DNA of 64,000 nt, from assembly GCA_947069175.1 (NCBI GenBank), contig CAMTDV010000013.1, forward strand, positions 28,771,857 through 28,835,856, in the 5' to 3' direction. The position numbers were made by a program, and so were the translations under genes. The notes beneath the pieces were generated by a model. The model did no database searches. It had not been told where the DNA came from and saw only the letters and a program-made list of their open reading frames with translations. Shown in pieces: positions 1-11,182 of the stretch. This DNA comes from Scalesia atractyloides. Taxonomy: Eukaryota; Streptophyta; Magnoliopsida; Asterales; Asteraceae. The first letter of the stretch is position 1; the number at the start of each line of letters is the position of its first letter.

Positions 1-584
1 TGGTTCGGTTTTAATCGAATCGGTTATTTTCGTGTGGGAAAAAACAGCGTTTTTAAAAAAATCGGTTCGGTTTTTTTAATCGTTATTTTACGATGGGAAC
101 CCAAACTGGTATAACTTGTTCGATTCGGTTTATAACCAGTTTGTGCCAAAAAATGGTTTTTAACCGGGTTTTTAAAACTAGTTTCGTTTAAAAACTAACG
201 TGCAACTGAAATCATGCCTTTGAGAACGATGATGATGAATCTTCTGAGAGCGATTACAGGTACAGGCAAGTTCCTTTTACGATTTTGACCGATTATGAGT
301 TTAATGTGCTCGATAATGTTACGATTAAAAGTATAGGCGACTGATTATAATGTGCAAGTTCCTGTTAGACTGATTGAATGTCCTCGTTACTGTTACAACG
401 AATTTTGTTATAATGTGCTAATTTACTGTTACAATGGATCATAATTGTTTTAACTGATTATAGTTTATTGTTTTCACTAATTATAGTGTTCTCGGTACTA
501 GTATGTAATAATCCATGAAATTTGTTTGGTTCAATGGTCGCTTTTTATGTAGTTATCCATGAATTTTGTAGTTGAAGTGAGGGT
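1..584. other. Non-coding AT-rich stretch
   Basis: No coding region is visible. The first 190 bases are rich in the degenerate motif ggttcggttt, which also occurs inside hAT-like MITEs elsewhere in this window (for example 15683-16330), so this is probably the end of such an element cut by the window edge. The rest is featureless AT-rich DNA. Confidence 0.5.
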
Positions 585-589
585 CAACT

Positions 590-2773
590 TGTAACGTTCT
601 GTATATTCCGATTCTTTTTTAGTTATTTGTAATTCATATTTCAATTTCAGTCCTTGTAATTTGGATACTTGGTCATAATAGAAACTATATTTTATATCGT
701 TTTGGTTTAATCATACTTGCACAAAACGTATACAATTACGAAATACACATTTTAATTATAAACTGAGACATACACCGAGATTATATTTCTTGGAGTGATA
801 TGCATACGTGTCCATACATTACGCATGCTAATATACACCTTAAAACCCTAAAACCATGTTCAACATTGAGTTTATAGCATAAGATAACCGACCAAATAAC
901 TCAAGGGACTAAAAATGAAATTTTTTTATAATTTCAGAGTTCCAAACGGACCATATGGAACCCCCTTGCAGTCCGTAGGGAACCTGGTCTGGCAGATTGT
1001 TTTCAATTCGTGAAGTTTAGCTTCCTTTCTCTCCTTTCAACCCCCAACCACCTCATTTAACACCCAAACCCTAATCTGAACTATAAATACAATCCCGTAC
1101 CACCTCCTAAACACTTTCCACACTCCATACACTCTCTCTAGCACCCTATAATCATAAAATTCTTCAAGTTTGGCAGATTGTTCTAAGTTCAAAAAGAAGT
1201 GAGTTTTGAGCTTGTTTTTGCACTTTTCTTCTTGTTTCTCTTCTTCTCATTCTCTAGGAGCATTACCACATGTTTACCAAGGTAAACAAAGATAGTATGT
1301 CACCATTCTTGAGGTCCAAGTGAGGATTTTTGTTAAAATTTTAAACCTGTCTCAACTTCACTTTGTTTCTTGGAACTTTTGCACACCAAATCAAGTTACC
1401 AATAAGTTCTATTGTTGAGGGAGTTATATTAAGGTATGATTCCATAAACTTTGAGGTCACAAACCTCCATTTTATTAATCTTATAAATCTAAGTAACTTC
1501 CAAGCACTAAAGTGAACAAACTACACCAAGTCTCCAACCATAAAAATGTTGGAAGCACTCATCTAGTTATACTCACTTGGTTACTTAGTGAATTAGAGAG
1601 TTTATTTTATGTTCTTTATACTTGTATTCATGAGCATTTGAATCATCCATTTGGTGATTTTGTGCAATGGTGAAAATCTCGAAGTTAGTGGATTACCTTA
1701 CTTCTAATACATGACAAATACATGACTATAATATACCTAAAAATATACATATATAATACTTCCAAAAACTGAACCATAATATCAGCCGAAACCATGGTTG
1801 AATGCTATGTGTTAATTGGAAATTATCTTAGTTTTAGACTCCTTATTTTGGACTTCTAATGGGTGTAACACTCATGAAAAACACAAGCTAAAAATAGTGT
1901 CAAAATAAGTATCTAGGCAAGATATGTTCTATGTATCATACTTATAAAATTTCCATATATATTTCAATCCTAAAATCCTCATACTCATACACCTTTGGTT
2001 ACCACTTTAGGGTAAACTTTGGTGACTCCATCCTTCAAGAACGATAACTCGCTTTTGTGGAAATCTTCGCAAACCGTGAGTTCACATTTCACCCATTTTA
2101 CGCTTTAAACACCAACATGTATCCGTATTAAAATCACAATCACACATACAATCAATCTTATGCATACACTCAATCCTTAAGCATGCTTACTTGTTATGCT
2201 ACTTGTTTATACATACTAGGACAAATCTTATGCTTACTATCTATCATTAACTTTAAAAAGCCTCCCTTAACATGTAAAGCGCTATAGGATTAGCACACCG
2301 CCCCGTTTGTCGGGTCGTTGTTAAGTATTCAATCATTACGGCCTTATTCACTTCACTGATAAGATTACGCTAGTGGACACTTTAGGTTGATATTTAGTCT
2401 TGCATACTAGTATGATTTTATAACTTAGTACACAATTAACATGTGGATTTGAGATTTTATTCTTACTTATGCTATGTAGACAAGTTGTTCACTGACATAA
2501 TTTGTGTTGACGGATATTTTATACATGTAGGAAATATTTGATGATGCTTCGCAAGAAAAGACTTAGGGTGGATTTAGATACTCACCTAGTTTTAACTTGG
2601 GCATTTTAATATTTGTCGTACTCTCCATTTTTATGAACAATGTAATGCTTGATTTAGTGAAATGACATGAAATTTTGAATGTTAATTTATCGTTGCAAAT
2701 TTAGTGTTATGTTGTCTTTGAGAAATCTATTATGTCTCCTCTTGATGTTTCCACCATCGGTTGGTGTGTGACA
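590..2773 (+). mobile_element. Solo LTR of a Ty3/gypsy-like element, TSD CAACT
   Basis: The segment starts TGTAACG and ends GTGTGACA and is flanked by a perfect 5-bp duplication CAACT (585-589 and 2774-2778). No internal retrotransposon sequence is attached, so it is a solo LTR of 2184 bp. It shares blocks with the solo LTR at 42802-45327, for example the gctatagga-tagcacacc block near 2280 and 44770 and the ctagtggacac block. That puts both in one family. The TGTAACG/GTGTGACA ends are usual for plant chromovirus LTRs. Family membership is inferred from end sequences and block similarity seen by eye. Confidence 0.85.
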
Positions 2774-3119
2774 CAACTTGACCCTCATACAGACAATGAT
2801 TCACGTGGTTGCCCTAGTATTTGATCATCCGATCTTTGACCTGTAGTTTGGACCTGGAGGGCATTAGAGGATCGACTAATTATCTACAACAATGATTCAT
2901 AAATGCTAGGTAGGTTAAGTTAACAACATGTACTAGGAAGTTTTTTTAATGATATTGGTGTTTAAAGTAAGCGATTTTTACCAAGATCATTCGGTTTTAT
3001 GTAATTACAGTTGAAGAATAATTTAACTCTTAGTTTATTGATGATGGTGATTTAACTCATAGTTTATTAATAAAAGAATGGAGAATGTCACAAGTGGAAT
3101 TCATTAGGATTTTGCGTAT

Positions 3120-3800
3120 GTTTTTACAAGGAACTTGCTTGGTTTGACCATTCACAAGAGGAGTTTCTTGCATGATGAATAACTAAATAACATATGTTTT
3201 GGAACATGAATGATAAATAACTTTTGAACATGACTGATGAATATCTGAATCTTGCATATGTTTGACCAGGAGGATCTTGAATACAATACTTGCATTTGTT
3301 TCACCATTCATAGTCAATGCACATTTGACAATTCATAGTCAATACACATCTTGAATAGTTGCATATGTTTTAGGATGATTTACAACAGGAGGAACTTGCT
3401 TTGCTTGACCATTGACAGTCAAGCATTATTAGAAACAGGTTCCTGAATCTTGCATACGTTTTTGGATGATTTTACAACATGGATTTAGGATCTTGCATAT
3501 GTTTGACCATTCACAGTTTATACGCACATTGTTAGTCTAACAGGATTTGATCCTTCAATTCTTTGATGAATTTAGGATCTTGCATATGCTTGACCATTGA
3601 CAGTCAACATCAGTTGCATATGTTGATCTTTCATTACTTTGTTACATATGTTTGACCATTCACAGTCACATGTCATTTGAAACAGCATGTTGAATACTTG
3701 CATATTTGACTGCATTGTCATGTTGTAATGTACATTCACAAGGTTTTATAGATTGTCAAAACAATTTGACTTTGCAGGGTCAAATGTGGCTAATATGACT
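3120..3800. repeat. Degenerate interspersed repeat (cttgcatatgtttgaccattcacagtc)
   Basis: Variants of a phrase built from ttgcatatg, tttgaccatt and cacagtca occur about ten times in 680 bases with irregular spacing, together with variants of gaggatcttgaat. It is non-coding and looks like an old tandem array that has drifted. The stretch 2779-3119 before it shows nothing recognisable. Confidence 0.55.
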
Positions 3801-4680
3801 GCATTGTGTCAAGTTGTAAAGCACATTCACAAGGTTTGTTTAAAAAAATGGAAGGAAATATTAAAATAACACATGGACTAAAAGTTCCACTTATAAGATT
3901 TCACAGGGTTGTAAAACAAAAGGGTAAATAAGTTATTTCACTCCAAACCTAACAATATAGTGATGGCGTTAGGTGCAGGGTGTAACATTGATGCAATTTG
4001 GAAATGTAGGGGGACTGGAACTGACGAATTTGAAAATAGGGTGTAAAAGTGTCAATTCGTGTAAACCACAAGGTGTAAGACTACAGTTTACTCTTTTGTT
4101 TGGGTTAACTTGTGTTTCACATTAGATCACCCATTACCAGTCAACGCCCTGGTGAGCTGGCAATTTTAACTAAGACCTTTGAGGCGTGAATTGGAGTTAA
4201 ATGACGGGAGCATGGCTAGGTAACGACGTGAGAGGGGAAGAAAAGTGGGCCCCATGCCCATCAACCAATCAGATGCATTCTTTTTTTAATATTATTTTAA
4301 TGGGTGTGAAAACTTGTGAAATGAGAACCGGGTGTAGTGAAAAAAGGGAGTGAAAGTGATCTTGTGATGTGGTAGTCACTTTAAAGATATGACAGTGAAA
4401 AAATGTGCAACCATAACACATAGCCTTAAATGGATCACATGATATCATTTGGGTCTTATGACGATAAATCAAGCCTACACAAGAGAGTCATTCACATCAT
4501 ACGTGTCGTATAATAGTGCAAAGGTCTTGGGTCGTATGACTTTATTGGTAATAGCTATTACCTTCTCAGAAAAAACATATTATACGTTCGTATGATTTAG
4601 TCCTCATATGACCATTTCATCCTATCATCACGGCGTTATTGCTCTATCATACAATATGTATAATAGGTCAGTGGGGTTGT
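3801..4680. other. Non-coding stretch
   Basis: No gene, RNA or element ends were recognised. Short open frames here have no coding character. The 4490-4680 part contains several variants of cgtatgac/cgtataata but no clear unit. Confidence 0.4.
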
Positions 4681-4960
4681 TTTAGCAATGAGTTTTAATT
4701 TGGATGTTTTAGCCAGAGAAATTACTTTATATGGAGGTGTAAGTAGTCTATAATTGGTTATGTATCAATTTTATTATGTAATGTATTACGTGTTTGGATA
4801 GTGTGTCAATTGTGTTTGTTTAGCAATCACTTTTTGTTTGGATTTTATAACCAAAGAAATTACTCTTAGGAGAGATGTAATTACTTTATAGTTGGTCATG
4901 TGTCGTGTATTACATTAAATGTCTTCTTAAAATTTCTTCATGTATCATCAATAAAACGTA
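4681..4960. repeat. Two-copy direct repeat, about 138-bp period
   Basis: The block starting tttagcaat at 4681 (with ttggatgtttta, gaaattacttta and gtaatgtatta) is repeated with divergence from about 4819. It is non-coding. The flanking 4961-5870 is AT-rich and otherwise featureless. Confidence 0.5.
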
Positions 4961-5871
4961 CGTTTGTTGACTAATTCAAATCATAAGTGGTAGAAAATGA
5001 CGAGGCATGCTTTTCGTGTGTTGCTTGTTTATAAATGGTTGAATCTTGTGGTCCTTTTATGTTTTCAAGGTTTGCATGTCTGTTAACGTCTTTACCACCA
5101 TATTCAATTGAGAAAGCATATATTAGCTAAGGAATGATGGCCAAACGTGCAATTAAATTGGCTTAACTCATTCTAACTAACATTCACCATAGTTTTAGAC
5201 ATTTTCAAACATTTTATAATGTAAGATTGCCTCCTTGACTTAAGATGTTTGTCATTCAAACATGTAATGTACAATTTCATACCACCTACTTAGAAAGTCA
5301 TTTAAGATCGGATGTGTAATTGCAAGAAACTTAACTTATGATGGAAAGAATATGTTATGTAAGAGTTACAATCCGGTACAAACCTTATGTTATCTAAAAA
5401 CATTATAAACAAATTTTGATTGTGGATTAATTGAATCAAGGGCTAAGATTGATTAGAGTTCATCATTAACAATTCATATATTATATAATAAGATCTATGG
5501 GTATTTTAGTCATTTAGCTATTTTCCATTAAATACTAATTCCACCAAGTTTTTTAAAATTAAAACAACTTTTATATACTTCATTATTTTTATAAAAAAAA
5601 ACTATACCATAAAATCAAGTATTTTTTATCTTTAATATGAGTACCATATTGCTATACTTTTTTATTTATAAAAGTGACTTTTAAAAATGTTACAAAAATG
5701 TGTTTTATAATTGTGTTAGTTTTGTAGTTGGAATGTATTAGTATGAAAAATGTATTGTGTAGATTTTAAATCTATACGTATGTTCTTATTTTGTTGTGTA
5801 ATTCTTATGTGTTACTATTTTATCCTTTTGTGTTGTTATTGTGAGACTATTTGGACATAAAGTTGTTTTCT

Positions 5872-6115
5872 ACTAGTTATGTGATAACATTTGCTATTTA
5901 CAAAACTAAAACAAAAACATGAAATTGTGTTAGTGTGTAATAGTATGTGCTGTTTATAAAATTAAAAAAAACATGAAATTATACTAGTTATGTAATAATA
6001 TGTGTTGTTTATAAAACTAAAAAAAATGAAATTCTGCTAGTTATGTAACAACATTTGTGTTGTTTAATAAAAAAATAAACATGAGATTGTGCTTGTGCTA
6101 GTTATGTATGTGTTA
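5872..6115. repeat. Tandem repeat array, left part (interrupted by Helitron)
   Basis: About four diverged copies of a 60-70-bp unit built from ctagttatgtaat, tgttgtttataaaact and catgaaatt. The array stops abruptly at 6115 and the same unit resumes at 9936 (gtataataaaaagcatgaaatt followed by gctagttatgtaat, to about 10020). The two parts fit together exactly around the Helitron inserted between them. Confidence 0.75.
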
Positions 6116-6249
6116 TCTATCCTACCTAATAAAGTTCATAACTAGGGGACACATGACATTCATCTAGGGCCTCTGTTCTCTATTTTCCCGTCAAAAATCA
6201 CTAGAAATCCCTTTGGTGTATCCTATTTGGACTATCCACTTGACTAAAA

Positions 6250-6369
6250 TGGGTTAAAATTGATATCATATATAAACTTATAACCGGCTTTTTTCACTCC
6301 TTATCTCACAATCTCACCACGCCGATTAGGGTTTCTCTCTTTCTCTTCCAATCAAACAGTCCGAAGGTA
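6250..6369 (+). promoter_or_regulatory. Captured promoter and 5' UTR-like exon inside Helitron
   Basis: A TATA-like atataaactt near 6270 is followed by a CT-rich leader typical of plant 5' UTRs (agggtttctctctttctc), which ends at a good splice donor (cgaag|gtatatg, 6367/6368). The donor gene is not recognised. This reads as the start of a host gene picked up by the Helitron. Confidence 0.4.
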
Positions 6370-6764
6370 TATGTTTCTCAAATAACGTTTCGATTTCCGG
6401 TTAAGTTCTTCGATTTTTTTGTATTAAACATCTTGATTTTATCATTATGTTCGTCGACCTGTGTTTATATTTCAACTGATATACTATTTTGATTTAATCT
6501 GTGGTTTTAGGTTTTGAATATGCAATCGATTCCATCAAGGTATGTAATCTATATCATCTTCCGGTTTTTTTCGTTGTTCCATAGATTTCCTCTTTATATG
6601 TAAAAGTTTTGTATTGATTGACTCATATTTAGGGTTTGTAAGTTTGTATCCATTGATTTTTTATAGATTTAAAGACCTCTGTTCTTTAAATAAATCTTAA
6701 TATGTTGTATATTATTTTTTTCAATTGAATCTTACTTTGATCTTTATCTTCCTTTATGTTTTTT

Positions 6765-6851
6765 ATTCATTAAGTTTATCTTGAATATGTATTAATGATC
6801 TATATAATATTCATTAAGTTTATCTTGAATATGTATTAATGATCTATCATA
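6765..6851. repeat. Tandem duplication, 44-bp unit x2
   Basis: The block attcattaagtttatcttg...aatgatctat starts at 6765 and again at 6809 with near-perfect identity. It is intron-like sequence within the Helitron and is probably a recent slippage or repair duplication. Confidence 0.8.
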
Positions 6852-8174
6852 ATAGATATGATTCGTGATAATTGATTTTTTCGTGTTAATGTTATTTTTG
6901 AGCTTAAGGATTTGATATTGTGATTGATCATCGGATTATAGTTGTTGTGTTTGTAATTTGTTTTTAGGCTAGATAAATTTATGGAAATTTAGAAGTGTTT
7001 GGTTGTTTTTTATTTCATTATGTTGTCGAATCTTTGCTCCACTTTTCTAGTGTCTTGTTTGAAATTGGTTGAATATCATATGTGCTTTTGGAGTTTAATG
7101 GTTTGATCCTTGATGTTTGACAATTGAATTTCGGATCATGATAATGGTTCAGTACTTCTATCTGTTTGTTACAAAATTATTATTGTTAATTATTATTTCC
7201 TTATTTAGAGGATAGAGAATGACTTAGATTCAAGTTTGATTTGGAGGATAATATGGAAGTAAACGATTTGGAATTTAATAACATCAATTGGATTGCCTTT
7301 TTTGGTGGGTTGAATGTACCTAGACATATTAGTGGTTTAAAATTTAAAGTTTTATATATAATTTTGATTAAATTCTTCCAGAATGTTATAATATTTTTAA
7401 ATTTAAATTATATTTGACTTATTTTAAATAAAGTTATCTGAAATAGAATTTGACTACATTCATTTTTTATAATTGCTAATTATCCTAATTTTTAATAACC
7501 TTTAATCAACAATTATTGGTTTCTATAGAACTAATTAGATTCAAATTATTCCATAATCATTTTAAAAACATTTATTGGTTGTCACGATATATGATTTAAA
7601 TTATTAAAATAATAAATGCGGAATTAACTTTTGAACTTTTAGTCTATTTTTAGATGATTCTGTCCCTCATGATGTTACCATTGGTATGTTTTCTAATATC
7701 ATTTAATTATTAGAAACATCAAAAATGTGTTTTAGTATTTTTGATTAATAATAATGACTAAATTTGAATTATGTTAAGATCTTTGACTGTGATGAATGTA
7801 GCTTATAATATTAACCCTAATTTTGGAAAATATAAATCAGTAAGTATACACTTTTGTTTGCCTTACATTGTTTTGACTTAGGTGCATCTACTTTGGATTG
7901 TTTAACAATGAAATAGAAGTTGCAACACAAATTTTCTATCCGGTCTCTTATCATTTTCAAACTTAAACAGATCATTTAGCATGAGGTAATAATGTGGATT
8001 ACACTTTAGGATGCTTGCATCAAGTTAATTGTCTTTTAGGCAACACTTATGATGATACAAGAACAAGGATAATTAAAATTACACATTTAATCATTTTCCA
8101 TACTTGAGCTCGATTACCGGCTTAAGCCATCTTCATTGTACCATTTCAAGTTGAGCACTGCACACATATGACAC

Positions 8175-8466
8175 GGGGAACTCAGATGGCTCAGACCCAC
8201 CCTCTCAACCTAAGCGGTGTTGTGGCTTCCGGTTTATATCCTGTTGACCAGGTAACTTCAATGATTTTTTTGTATTGTATTCATGAATGTATAATGGTCG
8301 ATTAACTCTAAAACATGTACATTAATGCTTGCCATAATCAGGCGACAACAATAGAGAAAAGTATGGGAGCTACTCCACATTTGGTATGGCAGGTTTTTGG
8401 TTCACATGCAGCTCCTAACTTCTCTGCTACTGCAGAATCATCAGTATTAGTGGAACTCACCCATTA
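8175..8466 (+). pseudogene. Captured exon pair of an unrecognised gene (in Helitron)
   Basis: An open frame from the ATG at 8187 runs through MAQTHPLNLSGVVASG and ends at a splice-donor-like ccag|gtaac (about 8250). A second block from 8342 (after a cag acceptor) continues with TIEKSMGATPHLVWQ and ends at a stop near 8466. The two blocks with an 90-base intron-like gap look like host exons. I do not recognise the protein. The context inside a Helitron makes a captured, non-functional fragment the likely reading. Confidence 0.3.
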
Positions 8467-9002
8467 GTTAAAAATATTAGTTTTAGATTTACTCCAAGTA
8501 GATACACACAACTTGAAGTATTTAAATTCATATATATCACTTTATACTTTATTTCTTTTCTAAATATTTATTGCTTGAGCAGACCATGAAAATAGTAAAT
8601 TTAAAAAAAATGAAAGAAGAACTTGATTATGAGTTTGGATATTTTTATGTATAAAAAATGTAGAACTATCTCTAGCTACAAATTTATGCTTTTCTAATTC
8701 GGTTTGTTTGAAATTAATTTGGTTTGTTTCTTGTAAAAAATGCTTTATAGTGGCAAAGTGTAACGAACAAAGGCAATGATGTGGAGCAGTGCATGTCACA
8801 GCTGTGCTTCAAGTCAACTTACCTAATATATAATTGGTGATTAGAAGTAATGCAAGGATTGATTAGCAAGGAAATAATGCAAGAATTGATTAGTAACCTC
8901 ATTATACTTTCAAAAAAGGTAATTTATAATTATTTTGTGTTTCATATCTTCTCTCAATTTGAAATTCAAGCTTATTATCTAGTTGTCTATGCGTGGTTTA
9001 AG

Positions 9003-9131
9003 GTGTTTCAACTTAGGGTTAGTTTTGAGAAAGATGTACACAAGGCAGACTCAATGTGGGAGATACAACATCGATATGCTGCTGATAATATTTAAGCCAT
9101 CTACGATGACATGGGTAGATTATTTTTTAAG
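9003..9131 (+). pseudogene. Captured exon, ABC1/UbiB atypical kinase-like fragment
   Basis: Between an AG acceptor (9001-9002) and a GT donor (9132) lies a 129-base exon-like frame containing KADSMWEIQHRYAADNI and YDDMGRLFFK. The pattern WE-x-QH, AA-x-x-I, then a DLGG-F-LK-like motif resembles the N-terminal part of ABC1/UbiB (AarF) family proteins. One in-frame TAA stands where a glutamine codon (CAA) would fit. The fragment lies inside the Helitron and has no intact downstream kinase domain. The family assignment is tentative, made from motif shape alone. Confidence 0.35.
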
Positions 9132-10463
9132 GTAAGCACTACAAGTTTTAATTGCACGTATACATCATCACAAGCACTTTTGCTTGTTTGGAGCAAATAT
9201 TACCATGGATTTTTTTTTATCATAGCATTTGTAGGTGCATCAAAATAATTTTTGTTTTTAGAAGGAAAAGCAACATCCCAGGTGTATCTAAGTCTCTTAG
9301 TCTATCCATGTGAGTTCGCTTTACATATTGTCTATTTTGCGTCTTCAAGACATGTGGATTATTGTTCCACTTAATGACTTGGAATTAACAAATCTGCAGT
9401 AATTTGTTTGCAGGAGGTAAAGTTGATATACAAAACAAGAGAACTTGAATAGCAACAAACCAAAAGGTTAGTTGTATTTGTATATGTGAGTTTATATAAT
9501 AAAGAAGAGAACAAATGAATGGTTCCATCAGGTGATACTTAATATTGTAATGATAAGTTGTTTGAAGTGTCATTATATTCTTTTCCATACTTGGTTTACT
9601 AGGATCAAGCTTTCAACGGTAATGTCATATTTAGCATTTACATATTACAAATATAAATTGAAAACTAAAAGTTATTAATATCATACTTTATACATTTCTT
9701 ATAACTTATCAATCAATATTTCTACTTATCGAAGCAATGCAAACCAAAAATACTTGTCATTCTCATTGGCCCATAATACATGGATTGTTTTATTACTTTG
9801 TGAACCTTTTGCATTCCATAAGAATTAGTTTTAAAGATATATATATGTTCATTATAAACATATAATGTACTTCGTCAATATCTCGAAAACATATTATTTT
9901 GTTAAATCCGCGAAATTCGCGGGATTTAGCGATAGTTTGTATAATAAAAAGCATGAAATTATGCTAGTTATGTAATAGCACATTAGCATGTGTAGTTAAA
10001 AAAACAAAAGAAAATGACATTGTCAAATTTACAAATTAAAAATGGCATAAAAATAGGGATTTTCATAATCCTTGTATATTGGCAAAGACAAATATATCTT
10101 TATTGAGTTGTAAGTAATTCATGTGTTACTACTCTATTGATTCTTATAGTTTTTAGATTTTGTTTAGTTCGTATATGATCCTACTCTTTTTAGATTTTGT
10201 TATTGTTTTCATATTCTTCTAAATTAATTAAATTATTGAAGATATAGTAAAGATACAACATCTAATACTTTTAGCAATCTATTTCTAACAAACTAATGCA
10301 ACCTCAATAGCACAATATGTCGACTTAAATGTATCACAAGTTTTGTTTTACTGGAGTAACTTTTGGTGGAAGAGAAGACAAAAGTAATCACTTTACTAGG
10401 TCAAACTATTTTGACAAGTGATTATTTCCGGCCTTTTTTTCAAAACACATCGCTCAATCGTGG

Positions 10464-10565
10464 TAAAATGTAATGTATCACAATAGACTACAAATGTTAA
10501 AATGTAATGTATCACAATAGACTACAAATGTTAAAATGTAATGTATCACAATAGACTACAAATGG
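10464..10565. repeat. Tandem repeat, 34-bp unit x3
   Basis: Three practically identical copies of taaaatgtaatgtatcacaa plus gactacaaatgt start at 10464, 10498 and 10532. It is non-coding. The identity of the copies indicates recent expansion. Confidence 0.9.
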
Positions 10566-10619
10566 TAGCTAGATTGAAAATATGAAAATAAAACCAATGT
10601 CTAGTAAACAACAATAAGG

Positions 10620-10962
10620 TAAGACACTATCCACACTATAAGACGAGGTTTGGCCGCCATTCACGGCCAATAAATATGTCATCATCCTGTACAATGCAAT
10701 GATAAAAGGATGTCTTGTAATGAAAGACAAATATGGACATAAGTCCCATCATTTTGCGTTGACCGTCATGAAAACTTGCGGCGTCAATCATACTGACATG
10801 TTGATAGCGTTACACAAAACCACTCTCCCGATTGATCTTATGACATCTAGAGATCAGTTTGGTCAAGTAACTAACATTGATAAATGGCCACTTATTCATT
10901 ATGCTAAGGACATGTATACGGTTCCCTTATTGATAAATGATTGCGCAGGTTTCAGATATTAA
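10620..10962 (+). pseudogene. Unassigned open frame, weakly PPR-like
   Basis: A frame running to a TAA at 10960 contains ILYNAMIKGCL and SHHFALTVMKTCG, which recall the helix signatures of a plant pentatricopeptide repeat. The spacing between them is too short for a full 35-residue unit, the rest does not follow the repeat, and no start with a promoter is visible. It may be a broken piece of a PPR gene or a chance frame. It lies about 220 bases beyond the 3' end of the CCCH-type gene and is on the opposite strand. 10963-11182 holds nothing recognisable. Confidence 0.2.
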
Positions 10963-11182
10963 CCGAACCGATCTTCATAAAGCAATAATATAATTGTGAG
11001 TTATTACAATTTCAATTTTCCAGTTATCAACATAAACGATCTTCATAAACCAACTAGTCCCAATTATCGATAGCCAAAATATGGTAAACTGAATCACAGG
11101 CGTGGGCAAGCATCATCATCATACTACATATATTGATCATACAAAAAACATTGTCACCAATCAAAACAACCACATCCCAAAT

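Larger units (their letters stand above)
6116..9935 (+). mobile_element. Helitron, 3.8 kb, carrying host gene fragments
   Basis: The left end TCTATCCTACCTAATAAA fits the plant Helitron 5' terminus (TC start, TA-rich). The right end has a 7-bp GC-rich hairpin (ccgcgaa/ttcgcgg, 9908-9923) followed about 11 bases later by GATAG, one base off the usual CTAG. The element lies between A (6115) and T (9936) with no target duplication, as Helitrons do. The repeat array on its left continues in register on its right, which directly shows that the segment is an insertion. No Rep/helicase coding is visible, so it is non-autonomous. It contains exon-like host fragments near 6290, 8175-8466 and 9003-9131. 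Confidence 0.75.

Noticed and set aside
10464..10565. CRISPR-like array
   Set aside because: The units are contiguous 34-bp tandem copies with no distinct spacers, in plant DNA.
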